DNA of 64,000 nucleotides, from positions 138,877,725 to 138,941,724 of the forward strand of contig CM037588.1 in the NCBI GenBank assembly GCA_021018995.1, read 5' to 3'. Below are positions 12,346-23,775 of the stretch, in pieces (position 1 is the stretch's first letter; each line of letters starts with the position of its first letter). Below the pieces are notes generated by a model, which saw only the letters and a program-made list of their open reading frames with translations, ran no database searches and was not told the DNA's origin. A program made the position numbers and the translations under genes. The stretch comes from Chloranthus sessilifolius. Its lineage: Eukaryota; Streptophyta; Magnoliopsida; Chloranthales; Chloranthaceae.

Positions 12346-13442
12346 AAAAAAAGGTTTTTCTAAGTTTCAGAAAGCTTATTTGCAGTCTGTTTTTTGTTCT
12401 TTTCCTGCTAACTGCAAGTATCAGTTTAATTCTGTAAACCTGTTTCCACCACCACATTGAGCCTAATTTAGGCTCACCTTTGGAATGTAATATCTGGAGA
12501 TATATAACTCTGATTTATACATATGACCTATCGTTTTCAGTCTACTCGATGAGCTCTACCCATTGGACTCTTTGTTTAGACTGGTTGAGACTGTTTTGGA
12601 CCTGAAAATTTCAATTAAAGTTCATTAAAATTATTTTATACAATTATACCTATTTCCTTCATATAATACAGAAAATTGTTGAACCTTTTCTACTTGCTGC
12701 TCTTATACTATCATTGTTCATAGTAAAATCATGTGCAATTTTCTTGTTAATGAACCTATTATATATAAATAGATCACATACATTGTCTTTTACCATGAAC
12801 TTTCTTCATGAAATTAAATTTAATCAAATTAGTATGTGGGCATTCTTTTAGAATAAAAATATGAACTATTTACATGATAGAATGCCTAGGGAGCTTTAGT
12901 TCTATCTATAAAGGGGTTTAGGTAGAACGGTAAAGCAATCTTTTAGGGATACGTAGCCAAAGTAGGTTTGTAGTCTGTCCAAAGGTGACCGACCCATGGA
13001 GGACAGGTTATCCTTAAATTTTGAAATTCAATTTTATTAAGATAGCATGTGCATTCGTCTGTGTGAACTACTATTTCTGGGCAAAGCTGATTTAGAAAAT
13101 TTATATAGATAGAATGAATAGAATAGTCATGTGTGTCTAGGTGAAAGAAGAATGATACTTTTAGCCTAAGCTTATGGATAGCTTCGATCAAACCAAAAAC
13201 ACATCTGACTAGGTCTATGTGTTCCTAAACACAACTTAGGTAGATTTATGATAAGTCAAAGCTTCTGCCCAAAGGTGATGCTGAGACAATGAGTGAAGTC
13301 TATCCCTCAAAGTGAATGTTCATTTGCACATGCTTGTTTACACTCTGATTAATTCAACCTCGACCTCGAGTATGAATTTTTATTTTATAAAGTTCTAATT
13401 GAACAATGTGCTGATAGTTATTCTTTTTCATATCAGCTATAG
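11646..13442 (+). other. copia leader before gag
   Basis: About 1.8 kb without recognisable coding domains. It holds a short (AAT)n run near 11680, an (AT)n microsatellite at 12303-12340 followed by poly(A), and a TTAATTAATTAATTAA run near 12240. The open frame at 12943-13191 on the minus strand shows no domain. Such leaders are long for copia, so part of this may be another decayed insertion. Confidence 0.5.
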
Positions 13443-14249
13443 ACAAATCAACTTTACATCAACAAATGGTCAGTATTGAAAAACTTAATGGCACCAATTA
13501 TAACACCTGACGAATGGGTCTTGATTTGACCCTTGGATATATAGACTATGACTTTATTCTCACGGAGGACAAGCTAACTTTACCGTCTAACGCCACTGAA
13601 ATTCAAAAGGCCCAATACGCTTGCTGGGATAAAGCAAATCGTATGAAAATGATAATCATATGTGCTTCTATTACTGAACCCATTAGAGATGGCAGTAAAA
13701 CTACCGATACAGCCAAAGAATTATTGAAGATCATCCAAGACCAGTTTGTTGGAATAGTAAGATCCCTACAGTACGACTATTTAGTGTAATTTGTCAATAT
13801 GCGATATGATGGCAATGGGAGTGTGTGAGAATTTATTCTTAAAATGTCCATGTTGGCTATCAAGCTTAAAAAACAAAAAATTACAATCGAAAGATGCCAT
13901 AGTGCATTTAGATGTTGCTTTTCTTTCTAAGCAATTTGATACCTTTAAGGTGAATTACAACGCTCAGAAGGATAAATGAGATTTGAATCAATTGATCTCA
14001 ATGTGCGTGATAGAAAAAGAGAGGCTTCGTGGAAAAAAAATCGAGTCTACTAATTTTGGCCACAATCCTCCCTATAATCTAGCTTACAAGCCATCTCACA
14101 AGAAGAATTTCAAGAAGGGTCAGAATCACTACAACAACAGTAAGGGGATTAAGAAATATTCCAAGCTAAAAGCAGTTGAGGTCAACGATGATGACGGTTG
14201 CCACTTTTGCAAGAAAAAAAGTCATATCAAGAAAGATTGCTACTTGTGA
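13443..14249 (+). pseudogene. copia gag remnant with zinc knuckle
   Basis: The nucleocapsid/coat part of the copia polyprotein, spread over three frames (13443-13789, 13791-13979, 13983-14249). The opening residues (SIEKLNGTNY) match the start of copia gag proteins, and KELLKIIQDQF matches their middle. Near the end, CHFCKKKSHIKKDC is a CX2CX4HX4C zinc knuckle that binds RNA. Two frameshifts and several stops break it. An early stop follows the opening motif at about 13508. Confidence 0.85.
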
Positions 14250-14329
14250 AAAAATATTATAAAGAAGAAGCAGCGAGGAGGTATTAACTTTGCACATGTT
14301 TGCTTTGAATCAAATCTAGTAAATATTTC

Positions 14330-14672
14330 AGAAGGTTCGTGGTGGGTTGACTCAGGTGCCTCTGTGCATGTTTCTCATACTTTACAGGGGCTAATCAGAA
14401 GGAGAAGCCCAAGACCGAATGAAAGGCTTTTCCTCATAAATGAACAAGCGATTAAAGTTGAGGCCGTTGGGACTTACCACCTTGTCTTAAACTCTGGACA
14501 TATTTTGATACTGCAGGATGTTTATTTTATTCCTTCATTTCGACGGAACCTTATTTCTATATTTACATTACTTGGTCATGGATATTGTTTCAACTTTTCT
14601 GGCGGTGATTTATCTGTTACTCTACATTCTGATTTAGTAGGACATGGTTTATTGCTAGACGGGTTATTTTAA
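14330..14672 (+). pseudogene. copia aspartic protease remnant
   Basis: WWVDSGASVHVS (about 14340-14375) carries the DSG catalytic triad of retroviral-type proteases that cleave the polyprotein. The following DVYFIPSFRRNLIS matches the conserved copia protease segment. The frame runs on to a stop at 14670-14672, where the GAG-pre-integrase segment should continue. It is directly downstream of gag, as expected. Confidence 0.85.
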
Positions 14673-14759
14673 CTATCTCTTGATATTGATTCTACTTCTT
14701 CATTAGTATATGTTTCTTTCACCTCATCCAGGTCTACGCGTGCGCTTTTGGCAAAAAAT

Positions 14760-15480
14760 TCTTCCATGCTTTAGCATAGACGGTTAGGTCATGCATCAAG
14801 AAAAAGACTAAAGACTGGTCAAAAATAATATTCTTAAACCTCTCGATTTTAGTGATTTTGAAACCTTTGTTCAATGTATTAAAGGAAAAATGATAAAACA
14901 ATGCAATTTTGAAGCTTCAAGATCATCTGAGTTACTGCATCTCATTTATACTGACATTTGTGACCCTTTCCCTACTCCTTCATGTGGTGGGCAGCGTTAC
15001 TTTATCAGCTTTATAGATAATTTCTTATAATATGCATATGTGTATCTAATTCATCATAAATTCGAGACACTCGACATGTTCAAAGTCTTTCAAACTGAGG
15101 TAGAGAATCAATTAGATAAAAAGATAAAGAGTCTTAGATTAGATCGTGGAGGTGCATACTATGGGAAAATAGATAAAGATGGTGTAAATCACGGATGCTT
15201 TGTCGAATACCTAAAGGAACAGGGCATAGTTCCTCAATACACTGCTCCAGGTACACTACAACAAAATAGCATCATTGAAAGGAGAAATCATACATATCAG
15301 GATGCCATACGGAGTATGATAGTCTTCCAGATCTTCCTGAGAATTATGGGGGAGAAGCTCTCAATACAACAGTTTATATTATAAATAGGATACCTTGTAA
15401 AGTAGCTCCTGAAACCCCTTACAAAATTTGGACCGGTCACAAGCCTAGTTTGAATCATCTCCATGTGTAGAGATGTTTAG
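14760..15480 (+). pseudogene. copia integrase remnant
   Basis: Starts with the LHRRLGH-like zinc-binding segment (LRRLGHAS near 14775), followed by the catalytic core. The first aspartate lies in YTDICDP (14949-14969), the second in LRLDRGGAYYG (15133-15165) and the glutamate in IIERRNHT (15272-15295). Stops at 14770s, 15028 and 15380s plus frame changes disable it. Integrase inserts the cDNA into the genome. A further integrase C-terminal/linker block continues at 15507-15797 in another frame. Confidence 0.88.
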
Positions 15481-15799
15481 CTAAAGCAAAAATTTATAAT
15501 CCTGAGTTGAAGAAACTTGATCCTCGCACCGTCACATGCTACTTTATAGGTTATCCAGAGTGCACTCGAGCCTATAGATTTTATTGCCCTTCAAGACCAC
15601 TAGAGATTGTGGAAACTTCAAATGCAAAATTTTTTGAAGATAACATTTTTAGTGGGAGTCAAAAGAGGAGAAACATTATCTTCGAAGAAGACCATAATAT
15701 TGATTTACCTATTCCCATTGGACCTTCCTTACCTACTCTTTCTATAGCTCATATTCCTGTTGGACCTTCAATATCAGTATCTATTCTCAAGACATAGGG

Positions 15800-16053
15800 A
15801 CATCGAGTGCACCCACTATGGCTCCATCTGCTTCTAAAGAGCAACCAATTACTTTAAGAAGATCCTCTAGAGAGCGAAGATCTGTCATACCATCTGATTA
15901 TGAAGTCTATTTACAAGAGAATGACGATGTTGATCTAGATTTTAATGACCCTCCAACCTTCCGCGAAGCTATGGAGAGCAACAAATCTCAATATTGGTTG
16001 GGGGCCATGAGAGAGGAGTTGCAATCCACGGAGAAGAACCATGTTTGGGAACT
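15800..16053 (+). pseudogene. copia reverse transcriptase, N-terminal part (interrupted)
   Basis: Residues RRSSRERRSVIPSDY and FREAMESNKSQYWLGAMREE match the linker and start of copia RT. The reading ends at VWEL where the Tat element begins. The rest of RT resumes at 38888. The 5-bp sequence GAACT occurs at 16049-16053 and again at 38888-38892, marking the insertion site. Confidence 0.92.
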
Positions 16054-16777
16054 GTGCAACCGTAGGATTTGTGACGATCCCGTCGTGGCAATGCGCTCTC
16101 TTGTAAAAAATATAGAGTCACCACCCCGAGCTTTTGGTGTCCCGGGATACCTATATCATTTTTATGAGCACCGAAGTGTTAAAAACTATGACTCTGAATT
16201 CGGTCCACAGCAAAGGTTCTTGGGTAGGGGCTTCAGCTATCGATTTGGAAGGTGTTAGGCATACAATCAACCCGCTTAATGTGGTCTCTACTAATGGTCA
16301 AAATAAAAATAAAGTAAAAGAAAAGAAAATGGCTTCCTCTTGCCCAAAAGGGCTTAGAATCCTATTTGTGCCCCTCCGTTCCTACCAAAAATTCGGCGGC
16401 GTAAGGGCACAAATGGGAGGATGAGAAGAGCCAAAAAGAGATAGGAGAAGAAAGGGGAGAGCCGGAGCCCTCGGGCCCTTGTAGCACCGTAGGAGAGCCT
16501 TGTGTGGCTTGCTTTGATGAGCTCTTGAAGGCTTTGTATGGTATGGAATGGGGTTCTAACTCCTTAAGCTTGAAGCTAAGAGGTAGAGAACGAAGGCTAG
16601 GGGATCACACACACCTAACCTAGAGGCGTTTCATGAAAGACAAGGGTGGGGAAGAGGTTTTTGAATTCCGATTTTTGTATGGGAAGTGTGCACTAAAGGG
16701 AGAAAGATCTTCTTACTTTAAGTTCTTTCTCTCTTAGGTAAAAATTCTCAACCCCTAAACCAAGGGGTGGGAGTCTC

Positions 16778-16785
16778 TATTTATA
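16778..16785 (-). promoter_or_regulatory. TATA box, Tat 3' LTR
   Basis: Minus-strand TATAAATA, conserved in the other LTR at 37886-37893. It lies downstream of the palindrome array in the direction of Tat transcription. Confidence 0.7.
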
Positions 16786-17070
16786 GGAAATAGGTGGATT
16801 AGGAGATCACTTAAGAGCTAAATGGGTTTAGCAATTAGGTAATCTCAAATCTAAGATTTTTTAGGGTTTTTGGAGCCTGAAATGTGTGAGAAAGTCCTCC
16901 AATGGTGGATGATGGGGTGAGGCTTTAAGCCACTTGAAGGGTTGCAAATAGGTAGGGAATGGGTGCAACAGAACTAGCAAAACACACCCTAAAGGTCAAG
17001 GTGGTCAACAAGTCAAACCTCAATCACGATTTTTGGGGCAAAATCAAGAGGTTACTGTTTATATGTTTAG

Positions 17071-17319
17071 TGCAACTAATAGTTGCGTTAGGCAAATGTA
17101 TAGTAAAACAATGTTAAAACAGTGTCTGGAAGTTAGCTCACGGGGGTGGGGTCCACAATTTATACTGGCGCAACTATTAGTTGCGCCAGACTTAAATCCT
17201 GGGAGAAGTGGTCTGGCGCAACTAATAGTTGTGCCAGGCAAAATTTTCACTAGCGTAACTATTAGTCGCGCCAGGACATTTCTGGGGAGAAATATCCTAG
17301 CGCAACTATTAGTTGCGCC
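17071..17319. repeat. 21-bp palindrome array, Tat 3' LTR (5 copies)
   Basis: Copies at 17071-17087 (shortened), 17167-17187, 17215-17235, 17252-17272 and 17299-17319. The unit has arms GGCGCAACTA and TAGTTGCGCC around one A or T. Arms are usually extended by CT..AG. Spacing is about 20-50 bp of unrelated sequence. Confidence 0.95.
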
Positions 17320-17379
17320 AAATCCCTAGGGGGGCCCACTTGATTTTACTCTTATGCCCTCCGGGCTCGATTTGTCATA

Positions 17380-17450
17380 TCTTTTGATATATACCTCCGA
17401 TTGGGGCAATTCTTGGACTGTTGGAAAGATGACGACCTCTACTTTTCAAT
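17380..17450 (+). promoter_or_regulatory. shared LTR core motif, Tat 3' LTR
   Basis: CTCCGATTGGGGCAATTCTT, then TGTTGGAAAGATGACGACC and CTCTAC. This is the same motif as in Tekay-like LTRs A, B and D, but here it is antisense to the element's own transcription. A copy occurs in the 5' LTR at about 38536-38586. Function unknown. Confidence 0.75.
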
Positions 17451-17745
17451 GTTATGAGATTCGATCATAGTAGAGGGCTATAGCTAGTTTCGGTGCACCC
17501 CTCCTCAACCATTTGCTTGATAAGGTTAGGTTTAGGTTCAGAACGGGTTATAAGGGTCGGGATTGATTTCTAATGGTTCGAGTCAGGTTCTTAAGAGATC
17601 TAGGGTGATTCGTAAGGGTTTGGAAAGGTTCCTAAGGATTTTAGGGGGGTTCTTAAAGGTTCCATACATGTCATCAAAAGCTCAGAATTGCACCTCTCTC
17701 GAAAGGTGTTTCAATCAGGCCTTGGGCTAAATTTGGGTGTCTATA

Positions 17746-17766
17746 GATGCCCCTCTTTGATATTTG
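17746..17766 (-). other. polypurine tract of Tat element
   Basis: Minus strand CAAAGAGGGGCATC directly before TATAGACACCC, the typical Tat tract that primes plus-strand synthesis. Confidence 0.8.
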
Positions 17767-19420
17767 ATCACTAATGATCGAATGCCAAAGAAAAAGAGAC
17801 ATCCAAAGAGGCCCAAGGCATTACTGACAGGTCCGCTGCATTCAGAATGAACTTCAAACATTAAATGAGTAACACGGTGAGAAAATAAAAGCCCTGGGAT
17901 GCCAGGCTAAACATTGGTTTCTTGAGGTAATCGATTCCCAAGCGCTTAGTGATATTACTGGGCATAACTACGGTGGAATGAGTTGCGAGCTCCCTATAGT
18001 CGGGAAAGATATTCGCTTCTCGGGATGATTTTGAAGGTATTTGATGTTTAAAATTTATTCTGAATGCAACAACTTCGTGAGTAAAAGGGGGGGATCGACT
18101 CACATTCAAAGATAGGCATGAAGTAAGCATACGCAAGGCTCCATAGTTTGCGTTCAATCCTACGAGGCATTTGATAGCCCCATCTGACTGTTTGCCGGTG
18201 CCCCTGGTGAAAGTGGGGTTCGAGATCTTTGGGCGAACCCATCGACCCCAAAGTTTATTTAGCATGATTGCTTGAGCGAAGTGAATAGATGTCACAACGC
18301 TTTTTAGGAGTGCGTGCCATTTTCGAAAGCATGCCTTAGATTAACATGGCCTAGAGCAGCCAACTTTGATTACCTTGAACAGATCCAACCAAATATTGGG
18401 GTATCTCCATGAAGGGACATCTAATCCTGGTCTTTGCTAATAATGATCATAAACTTCAATTAACTATGCATAATCATGCACCCATCAGGGGCAATAAGCA
18501 ACAATAAAGGCGATAGAAGCCCCGACTCGGACCCGCCCGGGTATAATTTACGGGGGCAAACGACCATCATATTGATACATAGACGCATGACGTACACTTT
18601 ACAGGGATACCGCTGCCCATACAGGTTTTAAGCCTACATAAAATAAAAAGGGAAATGAACCCTTCTGAATGCATGGTTGCACATAGTTTGATTGACACGT
18701 AATCTCATTCTCAACAGGTTGGTCTCAACCAACAATTGACCTTTTTCAATGGAGAATCTGAAGCTTAAGACACTTAAGTTCACATGAATCTAAAATAGAA
18801 CGCTTGTCGCAAATATTTAGCCGTGGAGCCAACTCGATCGAAATATTGACTGTTTGACCGGGACCGATACTGTTGCTCCTTCCTTAAAGTAGGATCCAAA
18901 AATCCGAGGCGAATCTCCGACTTAGGACTTATGCTTGTGCGTCGTTCTGTGGGAAAACACTTGCAGATAAACTATTAACATTTTATCACCTTATGCTTGT
19001 GCGTCGTTCTGTGGGAAAACACAAATCTATTTTTGATTTTTCCATCATTTTATGTGATTTTTTTAATTTTTCAACTGTTATTTTATGTGATTTTTTTTGG
19101 AGTTTTGAAGTTATTATTTTATGTGATTTTTTAGAATTTTAAACCTATTATTTTATGTGGATTTTTCTTGTGAATACTTTCGACTTCTCTGTGGGAATTT
19201 GTTTTTAGATTTTTCTTTATATTTTTCTGTGTAGGACCGGGGTGCTCATTGATCTTGATCTACTTTTATTCTAGCACGACTCTCTTGGCAAGTCGAAGGA
19301 TGGTTGAAATGCCGCCTTGGGAGTGCGTGCATCTATCGAGAGCGACAGAATAAACAAAAAGAGTGGGGGGACCGGTCTTCCCATCTGGTCCGTACCAGGC
19401 CCAAGACCTAGCCTAAGTGC
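17767..19420. other. Tat spacer between 3' LTR and antisense genes
   Basis: About 1.65 kb without a recognised domain. The minus-strand open frame at 17861-18295 has no family match that I recognise. A 33-bp direct repeat (CTTATGCTTGTGCGTCGTTC and on) occurs at about 18927 and 18989. A TTTTATGTGATTTTTT unit recurs about four times in 19048-19165. Confidence 0.5.
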
Positions 19421-19422
19421 CT

Positions 19423-19491
19423 GGTGCAACTATTAGTTACGTCAGGCCACTAGGGGCCTCAAAATAGCCTGGATCAACTAATAGTTGCGCC
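19423..19491. repeat. two 21-bp palindromes upstream of antisense gene 1
   Basis: Copies at 19423-19443 and 19471-19491, slightly degenerate. They lie about 180 bp before the first putative splice donor (19675) of antisense gene 1, so in its promoter or leader. Confidence 0.9.
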
Positions 19492-19493
19492 AG

Positions 19494-19852
19494 GCTTGGC
19501 TAGGGGAAATCTAAACAGCCCGAGTTTGGGCTGGGGGCTTTATTTCGAATTTTTCTCCCCCTCCTTCCTCTTTGAAATCGAAAATTGCCTCAACGCGTGT
19601 CCCATTGCCGTTGCTTTGCTTGTGCGGATCGATCGTTGGCTCACGCTAGATCAAGACCCCTTTTCTCTCTAAAGGTAACCATTAAAACCCATTTTCTTTG
19701 ATTTTTCTTGCTTTTTCTTGTAGATTTGATCATGATCTTGTATTCTTTGATGAGTAATGATTTATTTATATAGTGTGTATGTTTATTGATGAAGTGTGGA
19801 TGATTCTTCATGAACAATGCCCTATTTTGTTATTTCATGGATTGATTGGTGC

Positions 19853-19926
<74 letters not shown>

Positions 19927-22900
19927 TTTTGTATATGGAAAGGGATTTTTTGGTTCATATTTTTTGCAAAAAAAAATTTTGTTTTAGTTTTTATTAAAAT
20001 AAAGCAAAGGATTTTTTTGTTTTATTTTTTCGGTTGATTTTTTTTATTTTTGTAAGTAAAGGATTTCTTTTTCGTTTTTGTTTTTATATTTGCAAAGTAA
20101 AGTGAGGAGAATTTTTTGTTTTTGATTTTTACTTTTTATTTTGACAAACAAATTAAAGGATTATTATTTTAATTTCTTTTTTTTTTACTTTTGTGAATAA
20201 GGTAAAGGAAAGAAATTTTTTTGTTTTTTGCTTTTTTGTTTTTAGGAACACGAAGAAATGACTGCTTATTTTTTCTTTGGGACCAAAGGAGAAGAGAAAG
20301 ATTTTTTTGTTTAGAAGCGTGATGATGATTTCTTTCTCTCCTTTTTTTTTGCTTTTGTTTTCCTAGACATAAAGGGAGGATTTTTTTTGTTTCTCTAGGT
20401 GTAAAAAAAGGGTCCTTTTTATTATTTTTTTAGAAACATAAAAGAATGATTTTATTTGATTCTAACTTGCTTTATTTTCAAAGATAGGAAGGGGAAATTT
20501 TTTTTTTTGTCATTTTCTGAAGGAAAGATTTTTTTTGCATTTTCAACCTAAAAGGGATCTATTTTTTTTGTTTAGGCATGTGTATATCTCATTTCTGAAA
20601 ATACGTGAAAAGAAAGGGGAAGGGTGAGCATGCTTACCTCCCTTTTGCAGCATAGAATATCATGGCTCTTTATCATTGATCTACTCTGACGTGATTACTT
20701 TTTGTTGCCCCAGAATGTCGGGTAAGGAGGGGCCCGAGATTGTATACGGCTCACGGGGGGAGCAGTTCATCTAGGTAGATCGGAGAGCGGGCCCGTGGCT
20801 CGAGATGTAAGGCGAGGCCGCCCGAGTCGGCCTCCTTCACTAACAGCATACCCACATTTCAAATTTCGGGATAGCGGGCAAGGTAAAAGAGAAGTTCACT
20901 TCATTTCCATTATGCAGTTTTTGCTTTGCCCCTATGATCTGATGCGCATTTTCTTAGGTGCAGGACCTGCCCAACATTGTATTCTGTGGCGGGTTGCTCG
21001 ACTTCCAAGATTTCTACCTCTACGTCCCTCCCGTAGTAAAGGTTCTTCTGGCACAGGTGGGCTTCAGAGAATTTCTATCTTGCCCCTCCATGAGGGCCAA
21101 CGCTGCCTATCTGAAAGCCCTGATTGAACAGTTTCACCCCGAGATGATGACCTTTCACATGTTGTATGCAGAGATGACTTTGACGCCCGTCAATTGGGCC
21201 ATGATTACTGACATCAAGATAGGGGGGATTCTGATATTTGATCTCCCGATGCTGAGTCGAGAGGACATCATTCGATTGATTGGGGTCTATCCTCCTAACG
21301 GGCAGACACATGGAACCGAGGTCAAGATGTCTTGGCTGACCTCACTTTATACCCCTGATGAGTTAGTGGATCTAGGTCAGCCGAACAGGGTGTTGTACAT
21401 CACACCGGAGCGGGCGATCATCCTAGCCTGCATCACTCTCCTGGTCCTGCTTGGTAAGATGCTTTTTACCAACGTGAGTGGTGGCCGAGTCAGCCTAGCC
21501 TTGCTGAGTGTGATGGACAACTGGGGTGACGTCCATAGGTATGACTGCGGAGGGGCAGGGTATGTATGGCTGATGTACAACTTGGCTCGAGTCACGACCG
21601 GGGATTCAAAGTTTATTGTTGGTTTTTGGGCCGCCCTGGAGGTAATTCCTCATTCCTTTGCCATTGCCATTTTCTTTGAATGACTTTATATGCTACAGAC
21701 CTGCTCTTATGTACTGCCCCTTTTTAGGTATGGGGATATCACCACTTTCACCTTGGGCGCCCACTTCTTCACTCGGAGGAGATCACCTATCCTTTACTCA
21801 GCAATTGAAATCAGGCCCGGCGCCGTGACGCAGGCCTAAAGCACTTGGAGATGGGTCTGAGGTCCCAACTCGACCTGATGGTTCCTGAGCAGGTAAAATT
21901 CTTTTTCAACTTTGTTTGTTCCAGCTCGGAAATCTCCTTTTATTGATGTGCTAACTGCTTGGCCCCCCTCTTTTTTTTAGCTTGGACAGATCCTCCTTGA
22001 CCCATACCTTACATCCCCCTTCTGGGACCGAGCAGCTGTAGGCCCCTCTCGCCTTTTTAACAGTCGCCACATCATTTTCTTCTATAGAGCATGGGCTGAG
22101 GTTTATTATTTGGGAGAGCGAGTGGTGCACCAATTCCAGTGTTACTATGCCATACCTATGAACCCTCCGGCAGATGTTTGGTATCCTGTTGGCAGTATCA
22201 AGGAGCTTACGACGGCCTTCTTCAATAACAGGCTCCCCATCTAGGCTCTCCATGTGCCTGGGGACTATCATCTTTGGTATGAGTGCCTGCCATACCGGTT
22301 TATCTTGCCGCGCTTTGTACCTAGCACCAATTTTCTTGCATTCGATGGCCCACTCAGGCAGGTAATTCTTCTTAGCTTGGATTAGTTCCCTTTATGCTTT
22401 AATTCAGCCTTTGTCCCTTCTAAGCGGATCTTTATTTTGTTCACAGTTTGTTCCAGGGGATGATTTACAATGTGAAGGCGGGACGAGTGTAGCTGATATG
22501 TCAGGGGAAGATCCCTCCGGTGCTGGCCCTTCTGGTGTGGGTCCCTCGGGCAAGGGCTCTTCGAGTGCTGGTCTGTCAGGTTCCTCTTTATAGGACCTTC
22601 CAGTGCCTGGATGACAGCTTCCTTTCGGGCCTCTGCACAGATGTGGATCGACAAGCGCGGCTTTTTGCTAAGGTGGCCCGTGTCCCTCCTCCTGAGGTGG
22701 TTCCAGGGGTAAGTCTGCTAACGGCCCAATCTCTTTCCGTTTCAGCCTCCTATTGCACATGCTTTAAGATTGCCCTGATAACTAATGTTATGTCGTTCTA
22801 AACGTAGGACTTCAACTCGGCCATGGAATATGCAGAGTATCATCGTCATCTTGCAGAGCTTAGAGAAGTGGAGACTGTGAGTACCTTGCCGCTCTACTCC

Positions 22901-23100
22901 TCTCATTCATTTTATTATCATTTGTCCCTTAACTGATCCTAACTCTTGACTTTGATTGTGCCTTGCAGCGTGCCCGTGCTAAGGAGTCGCGTTCTTTGCT
23001 CAGTAGGATCTCACAGGTGTAGTCCAGGGTGGGGGACATTCGGACCTTCCAGAGCTCCTCTCGCCGTCGCAAGAAATCAAAGGGCGCGAGCAAGGAATAG
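19494..23100 (+). pseudogene. antisense gene 1 of Tat element: intron-containing plant mobile domain (PMD)-like protein
   Basis: Runs opposite to gag-pol. A series of GT-AG junctions fits a spliced gene: leader intron 19675-20713, ATG at 20715, then introns 20883-20963, 21642-21727, 21893-21980, 22362-22445, 22709-22807 and 22877-22968, the later ones 81-99 bp. Most exons stay in one phase. Exon 20964-21641 holds the PMD core (GFREFLSC, EQFHPEMMTFHM, EMTLTPVNWAMI). Exon 21981-22361 has the downstream PMD block (YYLGERVVHQF, DYHLWYECLP). The last exons are charged and helical and end in a basic, NLS-like RRRKKSKG. In-frame stops at 20772, 21806, 22242, 22591 and 23020 make it a pseudogene. PMD proteins occur in plant genes and transposons; biochemical role not known to me. 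The exon model is mine and needs transcript support. Confidence 0.75.
19857..19932. repeat. (AT)n microsatellite and poly(T) in leader intron
   Basis: A long TA-repeat followed by a T-run, inside the first putative intron (19675-20713) of antisense gene 1. The whole intron is T-rich on the plus strand, as plant introns are. Confidence 0.9.
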
Positions 23101-23466
23101 GCTTTTAGTTTTTATTTTGAAAACTCAGTACTCTTTGGAATTTGATTTGGATTTGTTTAATCATTTTGGGGATGGTTGATGTGATACTTTGGATCATTAT
23201 TTTTGAAAAATATTTTTAGCATTTCTGCTTTGATTTTATGCCATGATCTCTTTGCATCGGACCTGTTTCTCTGCAGGATGTGTTTGCTCAAAATGTTCTC
23301 AAAAAGCGACTCCTTGGGCATATGCTTTGATGTAGGATTAGTCCTGCATATGAATAAACAAAATAATTGCCAAATTGTTAGTGAAAGGAGGTGTGTGAAA
23401 AAACAAAAGGGGTGTAAGTCCCCATAGTTGGGTCTCGGGTTGGCTGAAGAGGGGGGACTGTAGTGT

Positions 23467-23606
23467 GGCGCAACTATTAGTTGTGCCAGGTTGAAATCCT
23501 AGAAAATATGTACTAGCGCAACTGGACCAAAATGTGCTTGCGCAACCAATAGTTGCGTCAGGCTCAACCTGATGGAGAAAACACTGGCACAACTAATAGT
23601 TGCGCC
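23467..23606. repeat. 21-bp palindromes upstream of antisense gene 2 (3 copies plus a half-site)
   Basis: Copies at 23467-23487, 23539-23559 and 23586-23606, with a half-site near 23514-23522. They end 29 bp before a TATATA box and about 170 bp before the ATG of antisense gene 2, a promoter position. Confidence 0.92.
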
Positions 23607-23634
23607 CTGTTTAAACTGGGGAGCAGTGGGTCCT

Positions 23635-23640
23635 TATATA
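23635..23640 (+). promoter_or_regulatory. TATA box candidate of antisense gene 2
   Basis: CCTTATATACCC lies between the palindromes and the ATG at 23776, leaving a leader of roughly 100 bp. It is a plausible independent promoter for the plus-strand gene. Confidence 0.5.
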
Positions 23641-23775
23641 CCCGAGTTAGTCCAAAAATCACTTCTTCTTTGTTTGACTTGGCCCTTTTGACCGGTTCTT
23701 TTTGTTCTTGCTTTTCCAAGGCGGGTCCATCACCATACATCGATTTTTGTCTTCACAAAAGATCTTCGTACATTC

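Larger units (their letters stand above)
16055..17745 (-). repeat. Tat 3' LTR
   Basis: Matches 37162-38886 throughout (for example both hold CTTGAAGC..GGGGATCACACACA and the palindromes). On the minus strand it opens TATAGACACCC (TGTAGACACCC in the other copy) and ends GGTTGCA. It contains a TATA box on the minus strand and five copies of the 21-bp palindrome (17071-17319). The open frame 16134-16424 within it is not a gene. Confidence 0.93.
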
